Notes: generated by a model from the letters alone, not told the origin. Counted from the first letter of the stretch, positions 1 to 7,078 are shown. The stretch is DNA of 13,074 nucleotides from DATLMR01 sp035537555 (GCA_035537555.1 DATLMR010000344.1:1-13074), one strand, 5' to 3'. Translations and numbers: made by a program.

Positions 1-255
1 AATGAAGCCGCGCTCGGCGCGGCTTGGAAAGAACGGCGGCACGCAGTCGAAATGGGTCGAGAACACCAGTTCCGGCTCCAGGTCGAGCCGCGCGAACAGG
101 TTGAAGCGGCCATCGCGCACTGGCTGCTCGCCGACCCGCCAGCCGCGCTCGACCAGGAACCGGCCGAGCCAGGCACCGGTTTCGGCCTCCCGACCGGTGG
201 TCGAGTCGATGTCGACCAGCGTGCGGGTGAGCGCGATCGGATCTATCTGATCCAT
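1..255 (-). CDS. M20-family metallohydrolase, N-terminal fragment (DapE/ArgE-like), cut by window edge
   Basis: Reading leftward from ATG at 255-253, 85 codons stay open to the edge. The fragment has the N-terminal shape of M20 zinc deacylases: an amphipathic helix, then a beta strand ending in the first metal motif THFDCVPP (H68 and D70), where family members have HxD. It resembles the complete M20 protein at 5377-6375 (SSHTDTVPP there) and shares its VPPxxPxR continuation, so the two look paralogous. The start overlaps the end of dapD by 13 bp, which suggests translational coupling. Directly after a succinyltransferase gene, the natural role is DapE, removing succinate from N-succinyl-LL-DAP. 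ArgE/LysK-type deacylase activity cannot be excluded because the catalytic Glu and substrate-binding parts lie outside the window. GGT and CCA codons occur here but not in most of the neighbouring genes. Confidence 0.8.
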   Translation of the reverse strand, partial: MDQIDPIALTRTLVDIDSTTGREAETGAWLGRFLVERGWRVGEQPVRDGRFNLFARLDLEPELVFSTHFDCVPPFFPSRAERGFI

Positions 256-1085
256 CGCTCGAGCTCGGTGCGGGCGTCGGTCTTCTCGTCGCGATACTTG
301 ACGATCACCGGCGTGGCGAGCGACAGCCCCCACTCCTTCCCGGCACCGACGGTCACCGAGCGAGCGCCTGGCACCACCACCGCGCCTTCGGGCACGACCA
401 GCGGCTGCCCCGGCTCGGGCTTGATGATGCGGCTGTTCGGCAGGTCGTAGACCGGCGTGGAACCGGTGATGATCGTCCCCGACGCGAGCACCGCGCGCTC
501 GCGCACGATCGCGCCTTCATAGATGCCGCAATTGCCCCCTATCAAAACGTCGTCCTCGATTATCACGGGCATCTCGCCTATCGGCTCCAGCACTCCCCCT
601 ACCTGCGCCGCCGCCGACAGGTGCACGCGCCTGCCGATCTGCGCGCACGAGCCTACCAGCGCGTGCGAGTCGATCATCGTGTCGTCGCCGACATACGCGC
701 CGGCGTTGACGAACATCGGAGGCATGCAGGTCACTCCGCGCCCGATGTAGCAGCCGTCGCGAATCGACGAGCCGCCCGGCACCACCCGGATGCCGTCCGC
801 GATCGTAATGCGCTTGAGAGGATAGGTGTGCTTGTCGTAGAAGCGGAACTGGTCGCCCGTAGAGAAGTTCTCGATTCGCCCGAGGCGAAAGCCGAGCAGT
901 ATGCCCTGCTTCACCCATTGATTGACGCGCCACTCGCCTTCGACGCGCTCGGCCGCGCGGACCTCGCCCGAGTTCAGCTTCTCCTTGAACGCGTCGAACA
1001 GCGAGTAATGCTCCGGGGCGAACTGCTCGGGCGGATGCCCGTAGAGCCTCTGAATCTTTTCCGCGATTTCCATAGCTTGAGTCAT
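243..1085 (-). CDS. dapD: 2,3,4,5-tetrahydropyridine-2,6-dicarboxylate N-succinyltransferase (DapD)
   Basis: This cytoplasmic enzyme transfers succinyl from succinyl-CoA to tetrahydrodipicolinate, committing the pathway to the succinylase branch of DAP/lysine synthesis. The 280-residue product is close to the family's usual length (about 274 in E. coli). The N-terminal helical part contains the EWRVNQWVKQ stretch (51-60). A left-handed beta-helix of hexapeptide repeats follows from about 105 to 210, with MIDSHALVGSCAQIG (137-151) and GGVLEPIGEMPVIIEDD (163-179), both close to E. coli DapD. D139 and E190 align with residues thought to be important for catalysis. The C-terminal sheet ends in a VIVKYRDEKT stretch. 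It starts 15 bp after dapA, with no clear Shine-Dalgarno, and overlaps the next gene by 13 bp. Codon use changes at about residue 184-208 (see findings). Confidence 0.95.
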   Translation of the reverse strand: MTQAMEIAEKIQRLYGHPPEQFAPEHYSLFDAFKEKLNSGEVRAAERVEGEWRVNQWVKQGILLGFRLGRIENFSTGDQFRFYDKHTYPLKRITIADGIRVVPGGSSIRDGCYIGRGVTCMPPMFVNAGAYVGDDTMIDSHALVGSCAQIGRRVHLSAAAQVGGVLEPIGEMPVIIEDDVLIGGNCGIYEGAIVRERAVLASGTIITGSTPVYDLPNSRIIKPEPGQPLVVPEGAVVVPGARSVTVGAGKEWGLSLATPVIVKYRDEKTDARTELERWIR

Positions 1086-1100
1086 GGTATCAAATAAGGT

Positions 1101-1991
1101 TCAGATCAACTTCAGATCGACGAGCGCCGCGCGCAGCTTCTCTCTGGACTGATCCGAGACGGGCACCATCGGCAGGCGGTAGACCTCTTTTATCTTCCCC
1201 ATCATCGCGAGCGCCGCCTTGACCGGCCCCGGACTCGACTCTATGAAATTCACCTTCATAAGCGTGAGCAGCTCCCTGTTGAGCCGCCTCGCCTCGTCCC
1301 AGTTGCCTTCGAGGCAGGCCCTCGTGAGCTCGGACATCCGTCGCGGCGCTTCGTTCGACGCCACGGATATGACCCCCGCGCCCCCGAGCGCGACCGTCGG
1401 CAGGGTGATCGAATCGTCGCCCGCGAAGACCTTGAAGCCGTCCGGCACTCGCGCGATCACTTCGGCGATCTGCGAGATGTCTCCGGACGCTTCCTTCACG
1501 CCCGCGATGTTGGGGATCTCCGCGAGTCGCGCCACGGTCTCCGGCAACATGTTGACGGCGGTGCGCCCGGGCACGTTATAAAGGATGATGGGAAGGGAAG
1601 TCGATTCGGCGATCGCTCGGAAGTGCCGGTAGAGGCCCTCCTGCGTGGGCCTGTTGTAGTAGGGCGTGACCGAGAGTAGCCCGTGCGCTCCGACTCTCTC
1701 GAATTCGCGCGCGGTATCGATGACGTGAGCCGTGTTATTGCCGCCCGCGCCGGCGATGACGTGCACGCGCCCTTGCGCGGCCTGGAGCACCAGCTCGACC
1801 ACGCGCCTCTGCTCCTGCGGGCTGAGAGTCACGCTCTCGCCCGTGGTCCCGCAGGGCACGAGAAAATCTATGCCTTCCGAAATCTGGAAATCGACGAAAC
1901 GGCCGAGCGCCCCTTCGTCGACGGAGAGGTCTTCATTGAACGGAGTGACTATGGCCGTTCCGCAGCCTTTCAAAGTCGCTATCTCTAACAT
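1101..1991 (-). CDS. dapA: 4-hydroxy-tetrahydrodipicolinate synthase (DapA)
   Basis: DapA condenses pyruvate with aspartate semialdehyde, the first step specific to DAP and lysine. The 296-residue TIM barrel is of family length. Visible landmarks are GTTGES (48-53, with the T49-T50 pair), VTPYYNRPTQEG (108-119), YNVPGRT (138-144, with Y139 and R143), and the Schiff-base lysine K166 in GVKEASGD. The start is supported by AAGGGAG five bases upstream of the ATG. It sits 27 bp after dapB and 15 bp before dapD. Of the lysine-contacting residues known in E. coli, S48, N80 and Y106 have counterparts (S53, N85, Y111), but H53, H56 and E84 are replaced by P58, Q61 and H89. Feedback inhibition may therefore be weak or absent; this is an inference. 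Confidence 0.96.
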   Translation of the reverse strand: MLEIATLKGCGTAIVTPFNEDLSVDEGALGRFVDFQISEGIDFLVPCGTTGESVTLSPQEQRRVVELVLQAAQGRVHVIAGAGGNNTAHVIDTAREFERVGAHGLLSVTPYYNRPTQEGLYRHFRAIAESTSLPIILYNVPGRTAVNMLPETVARLAEIPNIAGVKEASGDISQIAEVIARVPDGFKVFAGDDSITLPTVALGGAGVISVASNEAPRRMSELTRACLEGNWDEARRLNRELLTLMKVNFIESSPGPVKAALAMMGKIKEVYRLPMVPVSDQSREKLRAALVDLKLI

Positions 1992-2018
1992 CGCGCTCCC
2001 TTCTTTGCATTCGGAGTT

Positions 2019-2711
2019 TCAAGCCCGGGATTTAAGATCGTGCAGCTCGTCGATCACGTCGATGAATTCGTAGAAGCCCGTCCTCCCGTAAATCCATTCG
2101 GCGGCCAGGACGGCCCCTTCCGCGAATCCCGAGCGGCTTCGCGCCGCGTGCGTGATCGTCAGGGTGTCGGCTTCGGAATCGAAGCCGACCCTGTGCGTGC
2201 CCGGCACGTAGCCCGCGCGCGTGCTCGCGGTCGGGACTTCGGGCGCGCCCGCGGCTTCGATTATTCGCTTCAACGAGAGGGCCGTGCCCGAGGGAGCGTC
2301 CTTCTTGAATTTATGGTGGATCTCTTCGATGAACGGGTCGTAGGTGGAAAACTGCCTGAATAGCTCCGAGGCATACCGTGTGATCTTGAACATCAGGTTC
2401 ACGCCGATGCTGAAATTCGAGCCGTAGACGAGCCCGATCCCGCTCCCTTCAACCGCCCGGCGCGCCTCTCCCAGACGGTCGTACCAGCCCGTCGTTCCCA
2501 CCGCTATCGCCACGCCGGCGCGGGCCGCCTTCTCGATGTTTTCGAGGACCGCGCCGGGCTCTGAAAAATCGATGCAGACATCCGCTTCGGCCAGCTGCCC
2601 GGTCGAGCCGACACCGGGGTCGATGACGCAGGCGATCTCGTGCCCTTTGCGCCGCGCGGCCTCTTCGACCATCCGTCCCATCTTGCCGTAGCCGAGTAGA
2701 GCTATATTCAT
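2019..2711 (-). CDS. dapB: 4-hydroxy-tetrahydrodipicolinate reductase (DapB)
   Basis: DapB reduces hydroxy-tetrahydrodipicolinate to tetrahydrodipicolinate with NAD(P)H. The 230-residue protein is a short form (E. coli has 273). The N-terminal Rossmann fold carries GYGKMG (7-12), a CIDFSEPG segment (47-54) and VGTTGW (71-76). The substrate domain starts near SNFSIGVN (98-105) and contains HHKFKKDAPSGTA from 132, with H132 and K136 aligning with the E. coli catalytic His159 and Lys163. The ATG has no good Shine-Dalgarno, and a 6-bp inverted repeat directly precedes it. The 131-bp gap to lysC is the longest in the cluster and holds a tandem repeat and a promoter-like pair, so dapB-dapA-dapD may form its own transcription unit as well as being read from upstream. 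Confidence 0.95.
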   Translation of the reverse strand: MNIALLGYGKMGRMVEEAARRKGHEIACVIDPGVGSTGQLAEADVCIDFSEPGAVLENIEKAARAGVAIAVGTTGWYDRLGEARRAVEGSGIGLVYGSNFSIGVNLMFKITRYASELFRQFSTYDPFIEEIHHKFKKDAPSGTALSLKRIIEAAGAPEVPTASTRAGYVPGTHRVGFDSEADTLTITHAARSRSGFAEGAVLAAEWIYGRTGFYEFIDVIDELHDLKSRA

Positions 2712-2734
2712 GATTTTCGCGCCCGGTTAAAATC
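2712..2734 (-). repeat. 6-bp inverted repeat abutting the dapB start codon
   Basis: GATTTT (2729-2734 read on the minus strand) and AAAATC (2712-2717) are perfect inverted arms around an 11-base GC-rich loop, ending exactly at the dapB ATG. They could form a weak AT-rich hairpin in the dapB leader or an operator half-site pair. No Shine-Dalgarno lies between them. The arms are short enough for this to be chance. Confidence 0.3.
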
Positions 2735-2746
2735 GTGACCCGGCCT

Positions 2747-2776
2747 ATGATACGCGAACGGCGGTTCAAGAGCCAA
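2747..2776 (-). promoter_or_regulatory. Candidate sigma-70 promoter for dapB-dapA-dapD
   Basis: On the minus strand TTGGCT (2776-2771) is separated by 18 bases from TATCAT (2752-2747). The -10 matches the consensus at five of six positions and the -35 at four of six. Transcription would start near 2740 and give a leader of about 30 bases. It lies in the only sizeable gap of the lysine cluster, between lysC and dapB, immediately downstream of an 11-bp tandem repeat. The motif was found by eye and is not proven. Confidence 0.4.
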
Positions 2777-2809
2777 TCGAGCCCGGGAAATCGACCTTCG
2801 CCCCGAATC

Positions 2810-2848
2810 TCACTCCGATTTCACTCCGATTTCACTCCGATTTCACTC
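2810..2848 (-). repeat. Tandem 11-bp direct repeat, three perfect copies plus a partial one entering the lysC stop
   Basis: On the plus strand the unit TCACTCCGATT occurs at 2810-2820, 2821-2831 and 2832-2842. A partial copy TCACTC at 2843-2848 contains the lysC stop. On the coding strand each unit is AATCGGAGTGA, so each brings its own TGA. Eleven is not a multiple of three, so these stops fall in all three frames downstream of lysC. The 11-bp period is about one DNA helical turn. The array lies about 35 bp upstream of the candidate dapB promoter. Confidence 0.9.
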
Positions 2849-4237
2849 GAAGACCCGCGCATCAAGCTCGGAGAAAAAGACCTCGTGCAGCCGCGCGATC
2901 ACGCCTTCAACGTCGTGGCCGTCCACGACGAAATTCATGCTGATGGGAGACGAGCCGTGCATGATGACTCCGAGCCGCGTTTCGTCGACGGCCTTGAAGA
3001 CCCGGCTCGCGAAGGCCGGCTCGTCCCCGAGCCCCTCCCCGACCAGGGAGATTATCGCCTTGCCCGACTCGACTTCGCAGATCGCCAGCCTCGAAAGATC
3101 TTCGAGCAGGTCGCGCTCCATCCCGCTCGCGAGTGCCTGCGAGTCCACCGCGAAAGCGGCGCGCGACGCCGAGACGGCCGTGAGCAGGGGGATGATCCGG
3201 CGCCTGCCAAGAGCGTCGATCAATCCCTTCAGGAACTCGTCCGTAAAGGCGCCCGCCGAGCCCGCGTCCGCCGCCGCGCGTATTACGGAGACGGGCCGCT
3301 TGTAGGCTATGGACTTGATGAGGTTCGCGCACGCGGGCGCGCATCGATCGATCGCGGTGCCGGTCGCGGAGGGCCGCTTCGAGTTGTAGATGTGGACCGG
3401 GATGTTTTTCAGGGCGGCCGGGTGAATCGCTTTCGGATGCAGCACCTTCGCCCCGAAGTAGGTCAATTCCGCCGCCTCCGCGAACGAGCAGGCCTTGACC
3501 GTGCGCGCTTTCGGGAAGACCGCCGGGTCGGCGGTCATTAGGCCCGAAACGTCTTTCCAGATTTGAATATCTTCGACGCCCATCGCCGCGCCGACTATGG
3601 CCGCCGTGTAGTCCGAGCCTTCGAACCCGAGCGTGGTCGTCGCGCCCTCGCGCGTCGAGCCGATGAACCCCTGGAGCACCGGCACCTCGCCGCTCTCGAC
3701 CACGGGCGAGAGCGCTTCGGATATCCCGCGGTCGGTCAGCTCGAAAAGGACCGACGCCGCGCCGTACCGGTCGTCGGTCTTGATGAGGCCGCGCGAATCG
3801 ACCAGACGGGCCGGGATGCCTCGCTCTCCAAGCGCGTCGGCGACTATGGCCGACGAGAGCAGCTCTCCGTAAGAGAGAATCTTGTCGAGCCCGCGCGGCG
3901 GAACCTCCCCGAGCACGGCGAGCCCTTCGAGCAGCTTCTTCAGCTCTTCGAAATGGCCTTCGATGAGCGAGAAGGCGGACCTGGCGGAATTGCTGTGGAT
4001 GAGGCGTCGGGCCTCGCTCAGGTGGCGGGTCTTCAGGTCCGCGATGAGGCTCATGGTCGCGCGGCCATCGCCCGCCGCCGAGCTTTCGCTCGCTTCGAGC
4101 AGCTTGCGCGTGGTCTTTCCCATGGCGGAGACGACGATTATCGGCTTGAGGGCGAGCCGGTCTTTGATTATGTCCGCGATGCGCTCGATTGACGCGGCAT
4201 CTTCGACCGAGGTGCCGCCGAATTTCATAACGATCAT
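2843..4237 (-). CDS. lysC: Aspartate kinase, monofunctional, with C-terminal ACT domains (LysC)
   Basis: This enzyme phosphorylates aspartate with ATP, the entry step to lysine, threonine and methionine. The 464-residue length fits the monofunctional E. coli LysC type (449). The amino-acid-kinase domain covers about 1-295, with KFGGTS (5-10), SYGELLSS (122-129) and WKDVSGLMTADP (227-238). The rest, about 315-464, has the alpha/beta pattern of paired ACT regulatory domains, so allosteric control by lysine or threonine is likely. No homoserine dehydrogenase domain follows. The loop usually written GRGGSDY reads GFEGSDY (204-210), so the Arg that helps bind aspartate in E. coli is Phe. The start gives the usual MIVMKFGGTS beginning, with only a weak Shine-Dalgarno. 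It lies 32 bp downstream of asd. Confidence 0.95.
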   Translation of the reverse strand: MIVMKFGGTSVEDAASIERIADIIKDRLALKPIIVVSAMGKTTRKLLEASESSAAGDGRATMSLIADLKTRHLSEARRLIHSNSARSAFSLIEGHFEELKKLLEGLAVLGEVPPRGLDKILSYGELLSSAIVADALGERGIPARLVDSRGLIKTDDRYGAASVLFELTDRGISEALSPVVESGEVPVLQGFIGSTREGATTTLGFEGSDYTAAIVGAAMGVEDIQIWKDVSGLMTADPAVFPKARTVKACSFAEAAELTYFGAKVLHPKAIHPAALKNIPVHIYNSKRPSATGTAIDRCAPACANLIKSIAYKRPVSVIRAAADAGSAGAFTDEFLKGLIDALGRRRIIPLLTAVSASRAAFAVDSQALASGMERDLLEDLSRLAICEVESGKAIISLVGEGLGDEPAFASRVFKAVDETRLGVIMHGSSPISMNFVVDGHDVEGVIARLHEVFFSELDARVFE

Positions 4238-4269
4238 AGTATCGAATTCCGCCCGTCAGGCCCCGGGAA

Positions 4270-5322
4270 TCAATCGAGATGGCCCCGGGCCTTCATGATC
4301 TCCGCGTTCAGTATGGCCCCCCCCGCCGCGCCTCTTACGGTGTTGTGGGAGAGGACGAGGAAGCGTATGTCGAAGACCGGGCAGGCGCGGAGGCGGCCTA
4401 CGACCGCGCTCATGCCGCCGCCTTCGTCGCGGTCGTAGCGCGGCTGAGGGCGGTCCCTCTCCCGGCGAACTATGATCGGGCGCTCGGGCGCGGAGGGGAG
4501 CTTCAGCTCCTGCGGGATCGAGGTGAACCCCGCGAGCGCGCGGGCGATCTCGTCGAGAGAGGCCTTATTCTCCGTTTCGAGCGACACGCACTCCGTGTGC
4601 CCGTCTTCGACCGATACGCGGTTGGTGTGGGCGCTGACTCCGAACTCCGCGAAGCGAATCTTGTCGCCTTCGAGCCTGCCTAATATTTTGAGCGGCTCGG
4701 TCTCAAGCTTCTCCTCTTCGCCCGGGATGAAGGGGATGACGTTGCCGAGCATGTCGATAGCGGAAGGGCCGGGGTAGCCCGCGCCGGAGAGGGACTGCAT
4801 GGTAGTGACGACGAGGCGGCGGATTCCGAAGGCGCGCTCGATAGGCGCGAGCGCCATCACGAGGCCCGTCGTCGAGCAGTTCGGGTTAGTGACTATAGCG
4901 CCGGACCAGCCGCGCCGCTCGCGCTGAACCTTGATCAGGCCCAGGTGCTCCGAGTTGATCTCCGGCACGAGCAGGGGCACGTCTTCATCCATGCGATGGT
5001 TCCGCGAATTGGTGACGACGACGTAGCCCGCGCGGGCGAACTCTTCTTCGACTTCTCCCGCGACCGAAGCGTCGAGCCCGGAAAAGACCAGCCTGCAATC
5101 GAGGCCGGGCTCGCACGCTTTGACGGTCATGTTCCCGATATTTTCGGGGACCGGCGTGTACTGCCGCCAGCTCGTCGCCTCCGCGTAGGTCTTTCCGGCG
5201 GAGCGATCGGAGGCGGCAAGCTCCACGAGCTCGAACCACGGGTGGCCTTCAAGCAGCTTGACGAACTTCTGCCCGACGGCCCCCGTCGCGCCGAGCACTC
5301 CGACCGGAATCTTATTCGACAT
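4270..5322 (-). CDS. asd: Aspartate-semialdehyde dehydrogenase, archaeal/fungal-type
   Basis: Asd reduces aspartyl phosphate to aspartate semialdehyde with NADPH, linking LysC to DapA. The product has 350 residues. The N-terminal Rossmann fold has GATGAVGQ (11-18). The catalytic cysteine is C149 in TNPNCSTTG, and the likely catalytic histidine is H242 in a VSVEDGHTECV stretch. MQSLSGAGYPG (175-185) and the C-terminal VLSHNTVRGAAGG segment are hallmarks of the archaeal/yeast-type family (the TIGR00978-like group), rather than the form typical of E. coli and most peptidoglycan-making bacteria. GGAG stands eight bases before the ATG. Spacing is 54 bp from the M20 gene and 32 bp to lysC, so co-transcription is likely. 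Confidence 0.94.
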   Translation of the reverse strand: MSNKIPVGVLGATGAVGQKFVKLLEGHPWFELVELAASDRSAGKTYAEATSWRQYTPVPENIGNMTVKACEPGLDCRLVFSGLDASVAGEVEEEFARAGYVVVTNSRNHRMDEDVPLLVPEINSEHLGLIKVQRERRGWSGAIVTNPNCSTTGLVMALAPIERAFGIRRLVVTTMQSLSGAGYPGPSAIDMLGNVIPFIPGEEEKLETEPLKILGRLEGDKIRFAEFGVSAHTNRVSVEDGHTECVSLETENKASLDEIARALAGFTSIPQELKLPSAPERPIIVRRERDRPQPRYDRDEGGGMSAVVGRLRACPVFDIRFLVLSHNTVRGAAGGAILNAEIMKARGHLD

Positions 5323-5376
5323 CGTGATAACTCCATCGCGCCGGAGCGCGTGTAATGCGTCCCCGAAACCGGGAGG

Positions 5377-6375
5377 TTAAAGCTGCTCCGCCTTCAGGCG
5401 GGCGGCCATGGAGGCATAAGCTTCGACGGCGTTCGCCAGCTCCCGCTTCGAGATTTTCTCATGCGGGGTGTGCGCGTCAAGTATCGAGCCCGGCCCGAAC
5501 AGCAGAGGCTTCCCCCATCGCGTCAGCAGAGGGATGTCGGTCGTGAAGGCGACCACCGCCGTCTCGAATCCCGCGAGGCTCTCCGCCAGGACCGGATCGC
5601 AGGCAAAAGTGTACTCGATGTCGCCCCGCCCGGCGAGTATGCCCCCGATGATTCTTTTCAGCTCCGACGTCCCGGTCACCACGCGGAGCATTATCTCGGC
5701 CTCGGCTTCCGGCGGTATGACGTTGGCCGCGACGCCCCCTTTTATCATCCCGATATTCAACGTGGTCGCGCCGAGCGTCGGGTCCGAGGGGAAGGGCGCG
5801 CGGCGAAGGTCTACGAGAATGTCGAGGAGTTTATCGATGGCCGATTCGCCCAGGTGCGGGTAGGCCGAATGGGCCGCGCGCCCCGTGGTCCTGACGAAGG
5901 CGCGGAGGGCGCCTTTCGACCCGAGCGCGAGCTTCGATTCGGTAGGCTCTCCGTTTATCAGGTAGCGAGACCCCGTGGGACTCTCGTCGGCCGCCCGCGC
6001 GCCGGGGCTTCCGGCCTCTTCGCCCACGACGAAGAGCAGGCCGAAATCCCGGACGTTCTCTTCGACCAACCTTTCCGAGGCCTTGACCATGGCGGCGATG
6101 ATCCCCTTGGCGTCGCACGCGCCGCGCCCGTAGATGTACTCCTCGTCCTCTCTGAAGGGGACGTATGGCGGCACCGTGTCCGTGTGGCTTGAAAAGACGA
6201 CCTCCGGCTCGCCTTTGCGCGCGTAGAGGTTCGGGCGGCCCTCCGGGACTTCCTGGAGCTCGACTTTGAAGCCTTTGCTTTCGAGGTAGTCGGCGAGGAA
6301 ATGCGCGACCCCGGCCTCGTCTCCGCTGATGGAAGGGATGGAGATGAGTCTCTTTGTCAGCTCGAATACGTTCAT
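5377..6375 (-). CDS. M20-family zinc metallohydrolase (DapE/ArgE/LysK-like)
   Basis: This predicted cytoplasmic di-zinc amidase acts on N-acylated amino acids. The metal and catalytic set is complete: H64 and D66 in SSHTDTVPP, D88 in GRGACDAKG, the E119-E120 pair in VVGEEAGSPG, E143 in NGEPTES, and H302 in LDAHTPHEKIS. The dimerisation domain occupies about 160-265, with GRAAHSAYPHLG (166-177) at its start. At 332 residues it is shorter than E. coli DapE (375) or ArgE (383). In the lysine cluster it is a good candidate for succinyl-DAP desuccinylase, but a second M20 gene begins just after dapD, so which one is DapE cannot be settled here. The alternative is acetylornithine or acetyl-lysine deacetylase. 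The ATG lacks an obvious Shine-Dalgarno, but the start fits the family. The 58-bp gap to tdk shows only a weak GC hairpin. Confidence 0.88.
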   Translation of the reverse strand: MNVFELTKRLISIPSISGDEAGVAHFLADYLESKGFKVELQEVPEGRPNLYARKGEPEVVFSSHTDTVPPYVPFREDEEYIYGRGACDAKGIIAAMVKASERLVEENVRDFGLLFVVGEEAGSPGARAADESPTGSRYLINGEPTESKLALGSKGALRAFVRTTGRAAHSAYPHLGESAIDKLLDILVDLRRAPFPSDPTLGATTLNIGMIKGGVAANVIPPEAEAEIMLRVVTGTSELKRIIGGILAGRGDIEYTFACDPVLAESLAGFETAVVAFTTDIPLLTRWGKPLLFGPGSILDAHTPHEKISKRELANAVEAYASMAARLKAEQL

Positions 6376-6433
6376 GTTTTCGTTATGCGCGAGGGGCGGC
6401 GGTCGAAAGGCCCCGGCAGGCGAGAGCCATATA

Positions 6434-7069
6434 TCACTCTTCGCCCGACGCGGTATTCATGGCTCCGACGGCGTTCTTTATCTGCGTGACGTTGCTATCG
6501 GAAACGGGGACGGCGCGGTAAGGCTCGAAGCACTGGCGGCAGCGCGCCTCGTAAGAGATGTCGCCCACCTCGATCTGGGAGTTGCCGCCCGAGACCCTCT
6601 GCGAGTAATGCGCGGGGCCGCCGCAGCGGACGCACACGGCGTGCATCTTGGAGACGTACTCCGAGACCGCGAGCAGCGCGGGCATGGGGCCGAAGGGGCG
6701 GCGGAGGTAGTCCTGGTCGAGGCCGGCGGCGATGACCCTTACTCCCGCGTCGGCCATCTCCATGCAGACATCGACGATCGACTGATCGAAGAACTGGACT
6801 TCGTCGATGCCGACGACCTTGACGCCGAGCACGATATTCGAGCGCAGCTCCGTGGTGTTATTCACGGCTGTCGCGTCGAGGCCCCGGTTGTCTCGCGAGA
6901 TGATCCTTTTGAGGTCGAAGCGATTATCCATCGCGGGCTTGAATATCTGCGTGCGCTGCCGGGCGATCTCGGCGCGGCGTATGCGGCGAATAAGCTCCTC
7001 GCTTTTGCCGCTGAACATCCCCCCGGTAATAACTTCTATCCACCCTCCCCTCGGATTGACACCGTCCAT
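6434..7069 (-). CDS. tdk: Thymidine kinase, type II (TK1-like)
   Basis: This salvage enzyme phosphorylates thymidine to dTMP with ATP. Numbering from a GTG at 7075, the P-loop is GGMFSGKSEELIRR (18-31), the catalytic acid E92 lies in IDEVQFFD, and the lid holds a structural zinc site from C148, C151, C179 and C182 (CVRC and CRQC). The protein resembles Bacillus Tdk closely in pattern and length. I prefer the ATG at 7069 (211 residues), because the AAGGAG at 7084-7079 stands nine bases before it and only three before the GTG, which would give 213 residues. It has no metabolic link to lysine synthesis. It lies 45 to 51 bp after the TPR gene (depending on the start) and 58 bp before the M20 gene, so co-transcription is probable. 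Confidence 0.95.
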   Translation of the reverse strand: MDGVNPRGGWIEVITGGMFSGKSEELIRRIRRAEIARQRTQIFKPAMDNRFDLKRIISRDNRGLDATAVNNTTELRSNIVLGVKVVGIDEVQFFDQSIVDVCMEMADAGVRVIAAGLDQDYLRRPFGPMPALLAVSEYVSKMHAVCVRCGGPAHYSQRVSGGNSQIEVGDISYEARCRQCFEPYRAVPVSDSNVTQIKNAVGAMNTASGEE

Positions 7070-7078
7070 TCCCACGTT

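Noticed and set aside
2735..3541. Long open frame of 268 codons on the plus strand opposite lysC
   Set aside because: Its translation is Arg/Asp/Gly-rich with no family features, as expected from the antisense of a GC-rich gene. lysC itself is certain.
6393..6414. GGGGC/GCCCC hairpin between tdk and the M20 gene as a terminator
   Set aside because: Short stem with a 12-base loop and no T-run on the coding strand.
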